Shown: in pieces, positions 17,305 to 28,984 of the stretch
Numbering within the stretch: the first letter of the stretch is position 1
How the letters are laid out: every line of letters starts with the position of its first letter
Assembly (NCBI RefSeq): GCF_015693305.1
Contig: NZ_CP065138.1
Span: 496,001 to 560,000, forward strand
Direction of reading: 5' to 3'
DNA length: 64,000 nt
DNA from: Sphingobium sp. Cam5-1
GTDB lineage: Bacteria > Pseudomonadota > Alphaproteobacteria > Sphingomonadales > Sphingomonadaceae
The notes under the pieces: model-generated
What the model saw: only the letters and a program-made list of their open reading frames with translations
The model's database searches: none
What the model was told of the DNA's origin: nothing
Translations under genes and position numbers: made by a program

Positions 17305-18202
17305 GCCTGTCCTCCAAGCCTGCCCAAAAGCCGCAAGGCCTCCCCGGAAAGCGGGGGTGGGCGGCGATGAGCGGACGGGAAGGCCCGCTGGAGCGGCCAG
17401 CGGCACCGGCAGGGGCGCAATGCACATGGAGCACCCCAAGCGTAGCGCCGGGGTTGCCGCAGGCCGCGGCGGGACTATCCGGGAGCGACGCCCGCTCCCG
17501 CGTCTCGGGAGAGGCCTCACCATCACGCCGTCGCGGCAAGCGCCGCGGCGACCATGAATAAGCCCGGTCCACAGGACGGGGCGTCGCGCAAGTGATCGTA
17601 ACCGCAGGCCAAGACCCGGAGGGGCTTGGGGGCGAAGCCCTAGAGCACGGTCGGAAGGAGGCGCCGGAGTGACGCTATTTATGGATTGGACCTCAAAAGA
17701 GGACGCTGCGGCCACGAGGGGGTTGGTGGAATGTCACCTAGGAAGGTCGGTGGGCATCTGTTCGCATCCTTGTGCTGGGCAGCATCTTTGCAAACATCCA
17801 TGCCGAGGCGTTCGGTTAGGCGAATTTTGCCAGCCCTGTGCGGCCGTGGCGATCTTATCGGGATTGTCGGCCGGCTGGATGAGCCGATGGATTGACGATT
17901 GACCCCAGGATCAGGCGCCATGCGTGCATGGGGCGCCCATGGTCGTGAAGCAACCGGGTTAAAACGTCGGCCAACGGACCAACGGCCATGTCCTTGCCTA
18001 TCGGAGGACATGCCGCCGTCCGCAGAAGGGCGGCCATGAGGACGCGGCTTAAAACGTCAGCATGACCTGACCCGTCGGCAAGCTCACCCGCCGGGCTGTC
18101 CATATGATGATCTGTCCGGAGGCGTGAAGCAAGTCTCTATGGTCAGGGCATTTGGCTCAGAACGGAGAGCAGCGCCCCATCTCGCTTCCTATGCTCCAGG
18201 CA
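17305..18202. other. Long noncoding region between ardC and DUF736
   Basis: About 900 bp without a credible gene; open frames are short, proline/arginine-rich and overlapping. It contains an inverted repeat with 8-bp arms (CATGTCCT 17987-17994 and AGGACATG 18005-18012) and two direct copies of TTAAAACGTC (17959-17968 and 18049-18058). It probably holds the ardC promoter and leader. An origin-like role is possible but not shown. Confidence 0.5.
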
Positions 18203-18232
18203 AAATGGGCGCCCCGGATTTGCGGGGCGCCC
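18203..18232 (-). terminator. Intrinsic terminator after the DUF736 gene
   Basis: GGGCGCCCCG (18208-18217) pairs perfectly with CGGGGCGCCC (18223-18232) around a 5-nt loop. On the reverse strand it is followed by ATTTTG, and it begins 8 bases past the DUF736 stop. Confidence 0.65.
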
Positions 18233-18239
18233 CTACGGC

Positions 18240-18536
18240 TTATCGTGACCAGATGAGGTCGCAGGTCTTCCCATCCTCGCGCAGGACCAGCGAGGCGTAG
18301 ACCGGAGCGGGGAAGCTTGGATCGTCAAACTTGCACGATAGATACTCCGATCCTGCGGCGGAGACCTTCTGCCAAGCCGCGCCGACATCAGCATCGCCGG
18401 CGTAGAAGCGGTAGTCGGGCGCCTTGTCGGTTTCCTTCTCTGCCGGACGGAGGGTGACGCCGATATCGAGTGTCAGCGTCCTGATGGTGCCGGCAAAACC
18501 CTCCTGGGTCTTGGTGAGTGTACCGATGATAGCCAT
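18240..18536 (-). CDS. DUF736 family protein
   Basis: 98 residues from ATG 18534-18536 (MAIIGTLTKTQEGFAGTIRT), with AAGGAG at good spacing; an in-frame ATG two codons earlier is too close to that site. The sequence TLTLDIGVTLRPAEK, PDYRFYAG, GAAWQK and an LDDPSF-like segment (KFDDPSFPAPVYASLV) is typical of DUF736. These small proteins are abundant on alphaproteobacterial plasmids and ICEs next to ardC. Function is unknown. It ends in a strong hairpin terminator, so it is probably monocistronic. Confidence 0.9.
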   Translation of the reverse strand: MAIIGTLTKTQEGFAGTIRTLTLDIGVTLRPAEKETDKAPDYRFYAGDADVGAAWQKVSAAGSEYLSCKFDDPSFPAPVYASLVLREDGKTCDLIWSR

Positions 18537-18869
18537 GTTCATTCTCCTTTTGCGGGAGGCCGCGCCCTTCGCGACCTCGATGGCGCCGGGAGGGACGGAG
18601 GCGCGGTGACGGCATGCGAGACGCGCCGCAGCGGCAGCGAAGGACCCGAAGCGCCGGCATTTTGTTTCGCGATGCAAAGCTGGCAAGGCCGGCGGCGGAA
18701 AATGGCGGCAAGCGCAGGGTTGCAGTCCAACCGCGAAGGCGCAGCCGGCTTCGGCCAGGCAGCCATCCCAGGAGAGGTCGGAAGGGCCGTTCCGCAGCTT
18801 TGGGAACATGTGCTTGGCGGCCCTCGATCGGAGCCCGGTCAGATCGGGCACCATTTTGGTGCGTGCGGG
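18537..18869. other. Noncoding interval between DUF736 and dnaE2
   Basis: About 330 bp. It contains the DUF736 ribosome binding site and presumably its promoter next to 18,540, plus sequence downstream of the dnaE2 stop. Frames here are short and compositionally unconvincing, and no repeat or terminator stands out. Confidence 0.4.
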
Positions 18870-22132
<3,263 letters not shown>

Positions 22133-22133
<1 letters not shown>

Positions 22134-23938
22134 CAGCCGAACATTCCGTGCATGAACCAGCTGAGATTGCCGGTCTGCGCGTCGACGCCATCACCGCGGC
22201 GGAAGAGCCAGAAGCGTTCGCCGCCTGCCGCCTCCACCCGGAAATAATCCCGTACCGCCCACATTTCGTCCTCGTTCCTCCACCATTCGCCATGGATGCG
22301 CTCGGGGCCATCGCCTGCGATGACGCGGTAGCTCTTGCCGCGCCAGGTGAAGCGGCGCGGCGGATGGTCGGGCATCAGGGCAACGACATGGACAAGAAGC
22401 TCAGGGCGCCTCAGCATCCGCACCGGCCGTTTCCAATCTGGCCAGCCCAGCGGCTTTGCCAGCGGCGCGACACGCCGCACCGCCCGCTCGGGCACATCGC
22501 TTTCGTGCGAGGAGAGGCGGAAGGGCCTGTCCGGCTCGATCCTGCCGCTCAGCTGATCGACGAGCGTCGCGATGTCGCGCGGCCGATCATCCTGGCCAAG
22601 GCCGGCCTCTATCGTCTGGGCTGCGAGCGTCTCAACGCGCGGCGCGGCAAGGGTCATCGCTTCGATCCCGAGGCCCGGATCGATCCGCTCGACGCGCATG
22701 GCGAGCATGCGCTTCAAATGTAGGGAATCGCGGGTCGCCCGGGCGGTGCCGATGGCGATGCGCTGCTCGCTGCCGTCCACGATCAGGCAGGCAAGATGGG
22801 CTGTGCGCAGGCCAAGTCCGCGTTGCTGCAGCGCGATGACCAGGTCATCGACGAGATCGCCGATCACCTGGATGATCGCCTCTGCCGTACCGATGGGCTC
22901 AAGCAGCCGCCGCTCCACGCGGGGCGCTTCGAACGTGACCACCGGGATTATGGGTTCTGCCGCCATGCCACGCGCCTGGTCGAGCCGTTGCACCGTCGTG
23001 ATGCCGAGCCGCCGGGCAAGGGGCGCGCGCGGCATGGAATAGAGGTCCGCGATCCGCTCGAGACCAAAGCGGGCGGCTGCGTGCAGCGCCTCAGGTTCAA
23101 GGCGCAGTGCGGCAAGCGGCAGATCGGCAAGCGCCTGCGTCTCTTCGCCCGGCGGCAAGAGCGTGATGGGGGCGCCGCCGTGGCGGGCAAGCGCATAAGC
23201 GGCGCCCGCCGTCCCCGCGACCGCGATGCTGGCGGTGAAGCCCCGCCGCTGCAGAAAGCGCAGCAGCCGGTGGCAGAAGCGCTGTTCGCCGCCGAAAAGA
23301 TGGGTGGTCCCCGTCAAGTCCAACCAGAGACCATCGGGATCGCAGACACTGGCTGTCGGTGTCCAATGCCCCACCGCATGAAGAGCGAGGCGATCAAGCC
23401 AGGCGCGGTCGGCATCCGGCTCGGCGTCGCGGACCTCAAGCTCTGTCACCAGCGCGCGAGCGTGGGCCGCCGCCATGCCAGGCCGTAGACCAAGATCCAG
23501 CGCGACCGGGCAGGCCGAGGTGACAATGTCGCGCTGCCCGGAGCGGGCGATCAGGACGGTGGGCCTGCCCCACAAGCGCCCCCAGCTTATCGCAGGCGCT
23601 GAACCGCCGCTGCCTTCACCGCGCGCCATGGCCTTGAAGGGATGCTCGGCCGCTTCACTCCTGCGGCCCATCTCGCGCATGGACGGACGTTGATGCGCCG
23701 GCAAGGCGTCGATGTCGGACTGGTGGGGCTTATGTCCTAGCGCTCCGTCTCGCGCCCAGCGCGCACCGGGGCGCCAGGCGCCGCCGCGCGGGACAGAGCA
23801 TGCACCTGGATCATCGTCGACCGGCCGCGCGAAACGGGGCGCGGCCGGGACGTGCTCAAGCGGCCTGGCTGGCCGCTCCAACCTCCGCAACCGCTCGATG
23901 GCGAGTTGCGGCAGGTAGAGCGAGGCGACCCGTGTCAT
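22133..23938 (-). CDS. imuB: ImuB, Y-family polymerase-like protein
   Basis: 601 residues with the N-terminal [19 protein letters not shown] characteristic of ImuB, a Y-family-like palm region ([14 protein letters not shown]) and a C-terminal extension. ImuB proteins generally lack the catalytic acidic residues. They act as a hub binding the beta clamp, ImuA and DnaE2. Residues about 25-125 contain a charged, low-complexity insertion ([15 protein letters not shown] to about [10 protein letters not shown]). The start overlaps the end of imuA by 83 bp; because the conserved LYLPQ motif begins six residues in, the overlap is probably real. Confidence 0.93.
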
Positions 23939-24632
23939 CGCACGCTTCCAGTTCGAGGGAGAAGGGGTTGCCGTTGCGCTGGCGGACCAGTTCGACCGCC
24001 CAGCGGGCGCGACCGACCCCCGGATGAGGAAGGGGCGCAGAAGGCCGGCAGCCGATCCGCCAGCGTGTCATCGCCGAAGAGAGCCCGCTCAAGGGGCAGC
24101 GCTCGCGCAACCGATGGCGGCGGTAGAGCAGTATTGGGGTCTTGCCGTCGGAGGCCGCGAGTTGCAGCCGCCGGGTTGCGGTCTGATCAGCCGCCTTTAC
24201 CTCCGCAATGACGCAGGCCAGCGATCCATCGCGCAGGGCATCCTCCGCCATCGCGAGAACGGCGCTGTCCTTCAGGCCTTGCGCATAGAAAATCCGGTCG
24301 GGACCAAGGCCCACCTGTTCAAGACCGGGAGCATAAAGGTCAAAACGGCTGAGTGCCCAGAAGATCTCGGCCTTCTTGCTCGCCGCGAAGCGGGCGGCAA
24401 TGCCTGCTGCGAAGAGCGTGGCGGCGGCATCGTCGTTCAGCGTTGCGGAAGCAGCGGCAATCTCATGCAGGCCCGCGCCATGCAGGCCCTGGTCGGCAAG
24501 CCGGTCATCCATCTCCGGCAATCCGAAAGGCAGCGGAGCGGTCTGGCCCGCGCAGCTCTGCCCGAGGCTCGCGCGAAGCGCCGCAACAGCATCAGCCTGA
24601 GGCTGATCGAGAGAAAGAGAGGAGCTGGGCAT
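23856..24632 (-). CDS. imuA: ImuA, SulA/RecA-like accessory protein of the mutasome
   Basis: 258 residues. The N-terminus has LPFGLPEMDDRLADQGLHGAGLHEIAAAS, a RecA-like fold opening in which the P-loop is degenerate. Later motifs are AGIAARFAASKKAEIFWAL and GLGPDRIFYAQGLKD. ImuA works with ImuB and DnaE2 in SOS mutagenesis. It is first in the leftward operon, with the GTTC-N7-GTTC box 21 bases before its start. The last 28 codons overlap imuB in another frame. Confidence 0.92.
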   Translation of the reverse strand: MPSSSLSLDQPQADAVAALRASLGQSCAGQTAPLPFGLPEMDDRLADQGLHGAGLHEIAAASATLNDDAAATLFAAGIAARFAASKKAEIFWALSRFDLYAPGLEQVGLGPDRIFYAQGLKDSAVLAMAEDALRDGSLACVIAEVKAADQTATRRLQLAASDGKTPILLYRRHRLRERCPLSGLSSAMTRWRIGCRPSAPLPHPGVGRARWAVELVRQRNGNPFSLELEACDDTGRLALPAATRHRAVAEVGAASQAA

Positions 24633-24652
24633 GGGAACATATCGACTCAGAT

Positions 24653-24667
24653 GTTCGCTTTATGTTC
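24653..24667. promoter_or_regulatory. SOS box (alphaproteobacterial LexA operator) upstream of imuA
   Basis: GTTC, seven bases, GTTC on the forward strand: the direct-repeat LexA site known from alphaproteobacteria. It lies 21-35 bases before the imuA start codon. A further GAACAT/ATGTTC inverted pair surrounds it (24635-24656). It predicts LexA repression of imuA-imuB-dnaE2. Confidence 0.85.
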
Positions 24668-24736
24668 CGTTGTCGCGCCGGATTCGTCAAGGCTGATGAA
24701 TCCTGCCGCTCCAGTCTCTTGGCGTGGCTTATCGGC

Positions 24737-25159
24737 TCAACCTTTGAGCATCTGCAGCGTTGCCGGATCTCGCGCACCGTCGAACCAGCGGTCCAGCGCC
24801 TCGGCGAACAGGGGCTGAGGGCCAGCGCGCTCGAACAGCGTCAAAGAGGAGCGCAGCTTCATGGCGTCGACAGAACCGAAGACCCCGACTGGGTCGTGGT
24901 TCCCGAGCGCCTGCAGCGCCGTCACGCACTCGAGATAGCGGGGGCCGAGCAAGCCATGGTCAAGATAGGCACGGGCTTCGGCGAGCGAGGCAATCCCGTA
25001 ATAATGCGCAGTCGGGCTCTGCCCGAGGCCGCGAAGCTGCGGGAAGATGAACCACATCCAGTGTGATCGCTTTGCACCCGCCCGGATTTCCGCCAGGGCC
25101 GTATCATAGATTTTAGCCTGCGCCTCGACGAAGCGCGCGAGGGTCGCATCGGTTGTCAT
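24737..25159 (-). CDS. DUF1810 family protein
   Basis: 140 residues from ATG 25157-25159, which overlaps the stop of the SRAP gene (TGATG). The protein has the family's signature SHWMWFIFPQLRGLG, followed by YYGIASLAEARAYLDHGLLGPRYLE, FGSVDAMKLRSSLTLFE and WFDGARDPATLQML. DUF1810 proteins are small helical proteins of unknown biochemical role. Coupling to an SOS-response-associated protein and location beside the imu cassette suggest a stress-response context, but no function should be assumed. Confidence 0.88.
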   Translation of the reverse strand: MTTDATLARFVEAQAKIYDTALAEIRAGAKRSHWMWFIFPQLRGLGQSPTAHYYGIASLAEARAYLDHGLLGPRYLECVTALQALGNHDPVGVFGSVDAMKLRSSLTLFERAGPQPLFAEALDRWFDGARDPATLQMLKG

Positions 25160-25776
25160 CAAACGAGCGCGCCCTGAGCGGGTGGGGCGCCATAGACCTG
25201 GGTGACGGGCAGGCTCCCCTGCGGCAGCCAGCGGAGCACCTCATTGGCCGGCACCGTCGGATCAAGCCAGTCGGCCCATTGGTCGCGGGCGAGCGGGATG
25301 ATCTGGCGATGATGATAGGGCGCAACGTCGGGGCCTGCATCCATGGTCAGCATCGTGAACGCCTCGCAAGCCGCGCTCTCGCGCCAGATGCCCGCGATGC
25401 AGAACCATGGGTGATCCCTCATGGTGAACAGCCATTTGTCGAGCCGCTTCTGTTTCGGGTCTGCCGGATCGGTGAATTCATAGAAGCCGTCGGCCAGGAT
25501 CAGGCAGCGGTGCGAACTGAAGGCGCGGCCCTCGCTGCGGAAATTATAAACAGGCTTGCCCCTCGGCCCCGGCCAGCTCCAGCGCCTGTTCACCAGTTCG
25601 CCGATGCCTCGTTCGCCTTCAACGGAACGGAGGATGGGCGCCATGTCGGTGATCTTGATGTCCTCGCGCGCGGGCACATTGGGCGTGCCTTCAGGCATTT
25701 TGATCTTGATCTGCAGACTTTCAAAATCCTCGGCGATCGAGGCGATATCGACCTCAAGGCGGTAGTCGTTGCACAT
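25159..25776 (-). CDS. SOS response-associated peptidase (SRAP, YedK/HMCES family)
   Basis: 205 residues beginning MCNDYRLE: Cys2, exposed after Met removal, forms the thiazolidine cross-link to abasic sites. The other active-site elements are present: YNFRSEGRAFSSHRCLILADGFYEF (Asn/Arg and the catalytic Glu) and PYHHRQIIPL (His). SRAP proteins shield abasic sites in single-stranded DNA. The gene is coupled to DUF1810 and lies in the same direction as the mutasome cassette, consistent with DNA damage handling during single-strand transfer of the island. No SOS box was seen in the 80 bp upstream. Confidence 0.94.
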   Translation of the reverse strand: MCNDYRLEVDIASIAEDFESLQIKIKMPEGTPNVPAREDIKITDMAPILRSVEGERGIGELVNRRWSWPGPRGKPVYNFRSEGRAFSSHRCLILADGFYEFTDPADPKQKRLDKWLFTMRDHPWFCIAGIWRESAACEAFTMLTMDAGPDVAPYHHRQIIPLARDQWADWLDPTVPANEVLRWLPQGSLPVTQVYGAPPAQGALV

Positions 25777-25855
25777 TGCATGATCCTCACCAGCTGCGCC
25801 TCTTGCGCCCGGCTATCCAACGGATAGGGTTGGTCTCATGGCGGGCCTTGCTCCT

Positions 25856-26254
25856 CTAGGCTGTTTCGATGTCGGTCTGAGGAAAGTCGTCGCCCTTGTA
25901 GAGGAGCGGCACACCGGCGATCCGGGCACAGGCATAGGCAAAGCAGTCGCCGAAGTTGAGCGAAGCCGAATGCCGTGACTTTCCATAGCGATTATAGGCA
26001 TCGATCGCGTGATTCCGGGCCTCTGGCGGCACCGCTGTGACCTGAATTTCGGATAGGACCAGAAATTCTTCTACGGCTTCATGAGCATGACCAACCTCCA
26101 GGTCGAGGATTCGAGAAACCGCCAGGACCGTCTCCCAGACGGCGAGAGGGGATGTGATACGGATGCGTGCCTTCTGGAGCCGAGCCAACAGCTCCGGAGC
26201 GTCGCCTTCGTCAGCCAATATTGCTGTAAGAGCAGACGCGTCCACGAACATCAT
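25856..26254 (-). CDS. vapC: VapC-type PIN-domain toxin
   Basis: 132 residues. The PIN fold begins MFVDASALTAILADEGD (first acidic residue Asp4/5). It has the conserved Glu in AVWETVLA and the C-terminal acidic pair around LNFGDCFAYACARIAGVPLLYKGDDFPQTD. All four acidic metal ligands appear present, so the RNase should be active. The start overlaps the antitoxin stop by 4 bp, the usual toxin-antitoxin arrangement. It would cleave RNA when freed from VapB and could stabilise the island. Confidence 0.93.
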   Translation of the reverse strand: MMFVDASALTAILADEGDAPELLARLQKARIRITSPLAVWETVLAVSRILDLEVGHAHEAVEEFLVLSEIQVTAVPPEARNHAIDAYNRYGKSRHSASLNFGDCFAYACARIAGVPLLYKGDDFPQTDIETA

Positions 26255-26496
26255 GGTTCACCGTAGAGGCTGTCGATAAATTCCTTGTCGGCCGTTCGTC
26301 CCGCAGCAGGTCCAGCTTCAGCACGCAGCGAACGGGCAAAAGCCAATCCGCGTTCCACCAGCGAAGGCATTTGTTGCTCGCGCTCGAGCTCGTGTCGCAA
26401 AGCCCGACGAACGGCTTCGGTCTTGCTCACTTTCTGCAGCACGGCGAGGCGTTCTGCCATCCGGTTCACTTCATTATCCTTGACGTAAAGTGACAT
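26251..26496 (-). CDS. vapB: VapB-type antitoxin
   Basis: 81 residues from ATG 26494-26496 (MSLYVKDNEVNRMAERLA), with GGAGG directly upstream. The frame is open to 26553 but that extension crosses the operator. This is the Rv0623/PSK-operon type antitoxin: an N-terminal ribbon-helix-helix (VKDNEVNRMAERLAVLQKVSKTEAVRRAL) and a flexible C-terminal tail ending IDSLYGEP that wraps the toxin. It neutralises VapC and represses the operon at the inverted repeat overlapping its leader. Confidence 0.92.
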   Translation of the reverse strand: MSLYVKDNEVNRMAERLAVLQKVSKTEAVRRALRHELEREQQMPSLVERGLAFARSLRAEAGPAAGRTADKEFIDSLYGEP

Positions 26497-26499
26497 GGG

Positions 26500-26522
26500 A
26501 TATCCTCCAACAGGTAGGATAT
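26500..26522. promoter_or_regulatory. Inverted repeat, probable VapB operator
   Basis: ATATCCT (26500-26506) and AGGATAT (26516-26522) are perfect inverted arms separated by 9 bases. They sit over the vapB ribosome binding site and upstream of the divergent SRAP-like gene, so VapB could control both. Confidence 0.6.
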
Positions 26523-26579
26523 ACTTTATATGTATCGGTGGAACAACACCCATGGACGCCGGAACGTGAACCAGTCACG

Positions 26580-27140
26580 ATGCACCTTGCTGTCAACCTT
26601 CGTTCTCTGTATGTTCTTATGATGGACTCGAACGCAAATCCATTCGATACGGCCGCTGTGGGAAGCCGGCGTGCGATCATCAGGCGAAACCCCGATGACG
26701 TGACTGAGATCGAGATGATCGAGGCGGTGTGGGGTTCCAATCCGCAGTTCAGTGACGGCATATCCTACGAGTTCATCCGTGCCGAAGGAAAGCGCTTTGC
26801 CAGCAACCGCTGCCTGGTTCCGGCGTCCGAATTCCACATCCGCAATGGCGAGAAGAAATTTCGCGCCTTCAGGGAAGATGGCAATTTCTTCTACCTGGCT
26901 GCGATCTGGGAGCCGCCCATGGGTGACTGGCCGGTCAGCTATCGTATCCTCACGGTCGACGCCAATCCTGAGGTGATGCGCTATCAGGCTCGCCATGGCG
27001 CGATTATCGAGCGGCGTCAGGTCATGCAGTGGTTAGACCTGACCCGTCCCGAGGCAGAACTGCTCGTGACGCCACCGGCTCGGATGTTCCGAATCGAGGA
27101 TATTTTGACGAAACCGGTTCAGACCAGCCTCGCCCTCTGA
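26580..27140 (+). CDS. SRAP-like protein lacking the catalytic Cys2
   Basis: 186 residues if started at ATG 26580 (MHLAVNLRS); an ATG at 26620 is an alternative, and neither has a clear ribosome binding site. The body is SRAP-like: ISYEFIRAEGKRFASNRCLVPASEFHI (equivalent to the Asn/Arg and Glu region), AAIWEPP, RILTVDANPEV and RYQARHGAIIE with the histidine. The N-terminal MCN motif is missing, so it cannot form the thiazolidine cross-link. It may be a degenerate or repurposed paralogue. It is transcribed divergently from vapBC. Confidence 0.8.
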   Translation: MHLAVNLRSLYVLMMDSNANPFDTAAVGSRRAIIRRNPDDVTEIEMIEAVWGSNPQFSDGISYEFIRAEGKRFASNRCLVPASEFHIRNGEKKFRAFREDGNFFYLAAIWEPPMGDWPVSYRILTVDANPEVMRYQARHGAIIERRQVMQWLDLTRPEAELLVTPPARMFRIEDILTKPVQTSLAL

Positions 27141-27207
27141 TCGAGGCAGCGAGCGTGCGGCGACGGGTCACGGTAGCCAGGATGGTCAAGTTTATGCCGA
27201 GCATCCG

Positions 27208-27393
27208 CTAGCGTGATCGGCGGTGAAAAACGGCACGGCCGAACATCGCAAAGGCTGCAATGAACGCCCATCGGAACCCGAAGGCCAGGACCTCGGTCGG
27301 CCAAACCGGGTGGCCGCCGAAGCGAGCGATCGACAGCGTGAGGGCGCTAAGAGTGACGAGCGCCAACAGGAGCCAGATCGGGCGAGAATGCAT
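27208..27393 (-). CDS. Small predicted membrane protein
   Basis: 61 residues from ATG 27391-27393 (MHSRPIWLLLALV), not recognised. Two hydrophobic stretches are visible: about 7-21 (WLLLALVTLSALTLS) and about 33-52 (LAFGFRWAFIAAFAMFG), ending FHRRSR, consistent with a two-helix membrane protein with a basic cytoplasmic tail. The ribosome binding site is weak. It could be a chance frame, but its hydrophobic pattern is unlike the shadows in this window. Confidence 0.45.
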   Translation of the reverse strand: MHSRPIWLLLALVTLSALTLSIARFGGHPVWPTEVLAFGFRWAFIAAFAMFGRAVFHRRSR

Positions 27394-27611
27394 GCCTCGC
27401 ACTGCCACGGCTGGCGGCAAAACTCCAGATCGCGCTGCATCAATTGTCCAGCGAGCCCGATTCGGCAGTCAGATGCCATGATTAGGAAATCAGGTAGCAG
27501 CGAACTGAAAGTAACCGATCGGGCCTGCCGCAGCAAACCTCTCCATTGGCTTTGCAAACCCGATCCCTCTTGGTCACATCCTCCGCTCTCCGAATCAGAG
27601 GACGCAAGAAA

Positions 27612-28853
27612 TCATGCGACCAACCGGAGATAGTCTTCGCTCCCGACATCAGAATCTGCTGCGATTATTTGCGACAAGTGATCGTTCCAGGCCTCAAGCG
27701 CGGCTCGCTTTTCATCGCGCCAATCGTGTCGTTGATAGATCCCCGCCACGCCGGACCGAGCCAAGCCTACGTGATTCAGCACAGCCTCGGTAACTTCGAA
27801 CCGGACACCCAGACGTTGGAAGTTCGTCGCCAGGGTGCGTCTGAGATCATGCAAACGCCAAGGGGGCAAGGCGAACCCGCGTTCTGCTGCTATTGCGCTG
27901 TCCACCTTCAGTTTGCCTTTGTGATAGCTGGTGAATGAGCCGCCCCTGGAGGTCAAAAAGAGCCTTCCATGGCCGGGCCACTGCGCTCCCCCGGCGACGT
28001 CATCAAGGACGCGGATGGCAAGGTCGTTCAGGGGGATCGTATTCGCCTTGCCATTTTTAGTCCGTGTACCGGGAAGGGTCCAAAGCTTTTCGGCGCGATC
28101 GAGCTCCTCCCATGCAATCCTCGACACCTCTTCTCGGCGTTGGCCGGTTACAATGAGGAGCCGAACTATCGGACCGAAACAGGGATCTGCTGTAGGAGCG
28201 TGCTTCCAGATTCTTTTAAGCTCATCGTCGGCGAGCCAGCGCTCCCGTGGCGTGACAGGAGGCGGCGTCTCCATACCTTCCGTAGGACTGCGCTCGAGAT
28301 CGCCTCGGCTGACGGCCCAGCGAAACATGCGTCTGATCACTGCGAAGACATCTCGCCGCTTGGCGATCTGACTGACGGGCATGGCGTCGAGAACAGCGGC
28401 TATGTCGGATCGGGTGATCTGCGGCAGCGGTTTGTTCTTGAGTATGGGCTTAACATGCAGTCGGAGGGAGCGCTTGACCATTTTTGTCCACCCCTCTCCC
28501 CTCACTGAATTGCCGAAGAGATCCGCGTAGTTGGAAAAGGCGAGATCGACGGCCTCCCGCCGCCGCAATATGTCTGCTTCGACCGGGTCTCGGCCTTGCG
28601 CGACAAGGATCAGGAGGCGCTCTGCTTCAGTGCGAGCGGTCGTCGGTGTCCAGGGGGATCCGTGCCTACCAATTGTATATCGCCGCGTAGCAGCCTCACG
28701 ACCGCCCATCCTGTATTGGACGACGTAGGAGATGGCTCCCGATTTGGTGAATTTGGCCCCGAACCCTTTGGTATCGAGGTCCCATACAAAGCCGATGTAG
28801 TCTTGGGACACCAACGAATCGATGGTCCGCTTTGTGATTTTTCCTTTCGCCAA
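27612..28853 (-). CDS. Site-specific tyrosine integrase (P4 type, DUF4102 N-terminus)
   Basis: 413 residues from TTG 28851-28853, with GGAGG seven bases upstream. The N-terminal arm-binding domain (KRTIDSLVSQDYIGFVWDLDTKGFG) is followed by a core-binding domain and a catalytic domain: VTGQRREEVSRIAWEEL (Arg), WRLHDLRRTLATN (His-x-x-Arg), LNHVG and IYQRHD with the tyrosine. This class integrates genomic islands. It is the last island gene before trmB and presumably recombined the island into the chromosome there. All catalytic residues appear present. Confidence 0.93.
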   Translation of the reverse strand: MAKGKITKRTIDSLVSQDYIGFVWDLDTKGFGAKFTKSGAISYVVQYRMGGREAATRRYTIGRHGSPWTPTTARTEAERLLILVAQGRDPVEADILRRREAVDLAFSNYADLFGNSVRGEGWTKMVKRSLRLHVKPILKNKPLPQITRSDIAAVLDAMPVSQIAKRRDVFAVIRRMFRWAVSRGDLERSPTEGMETPPPVTPRERWLADDELKRIWKHAPTADPCFGPIVRLLIVTGQRREEVSRIAWEELDRAEKLWTLPGTRTKNGKANTIPLNDLAIRVLDDVAGGAQWPGHGRLFLTSRGGSFTSYHKGKLKVDSAIAAERGFALPPWRLHDLRRTLATNFQRLGVRFEVTEAVLNHVGLARSGVAGIYQRHDWRDEKRAALEAWNDHLSQIIAADSDVGSEDYLRLVA

Positions 28854-28880
28854 CTTGGGGCCTCCCGCCTAGCGTGCCGA

Positions 28881-28901
28881 GTAATCACCGGGTAATCACC
28901 G
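28881..28901. repeat. Tandem copies of an 11-base motif beside the integrase start
   Basis: GTAATCACCG is repeated immediately (GTAATCACCGGGTAATCACCG), 28 bases upstream of the integrase start codon. Short direct repeats next to an integrase often serve as arm-type binding sites of att; this role is inferred. Confidence 0.5.
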
Positions 28902-28984
28902 TAGCGGAAAACACTGCTAAAAGACTACCAGGCTGGCGTAGGCAGGTCAGAAAAAACCTTTCTTTTTCAACGCTATAATACGAT

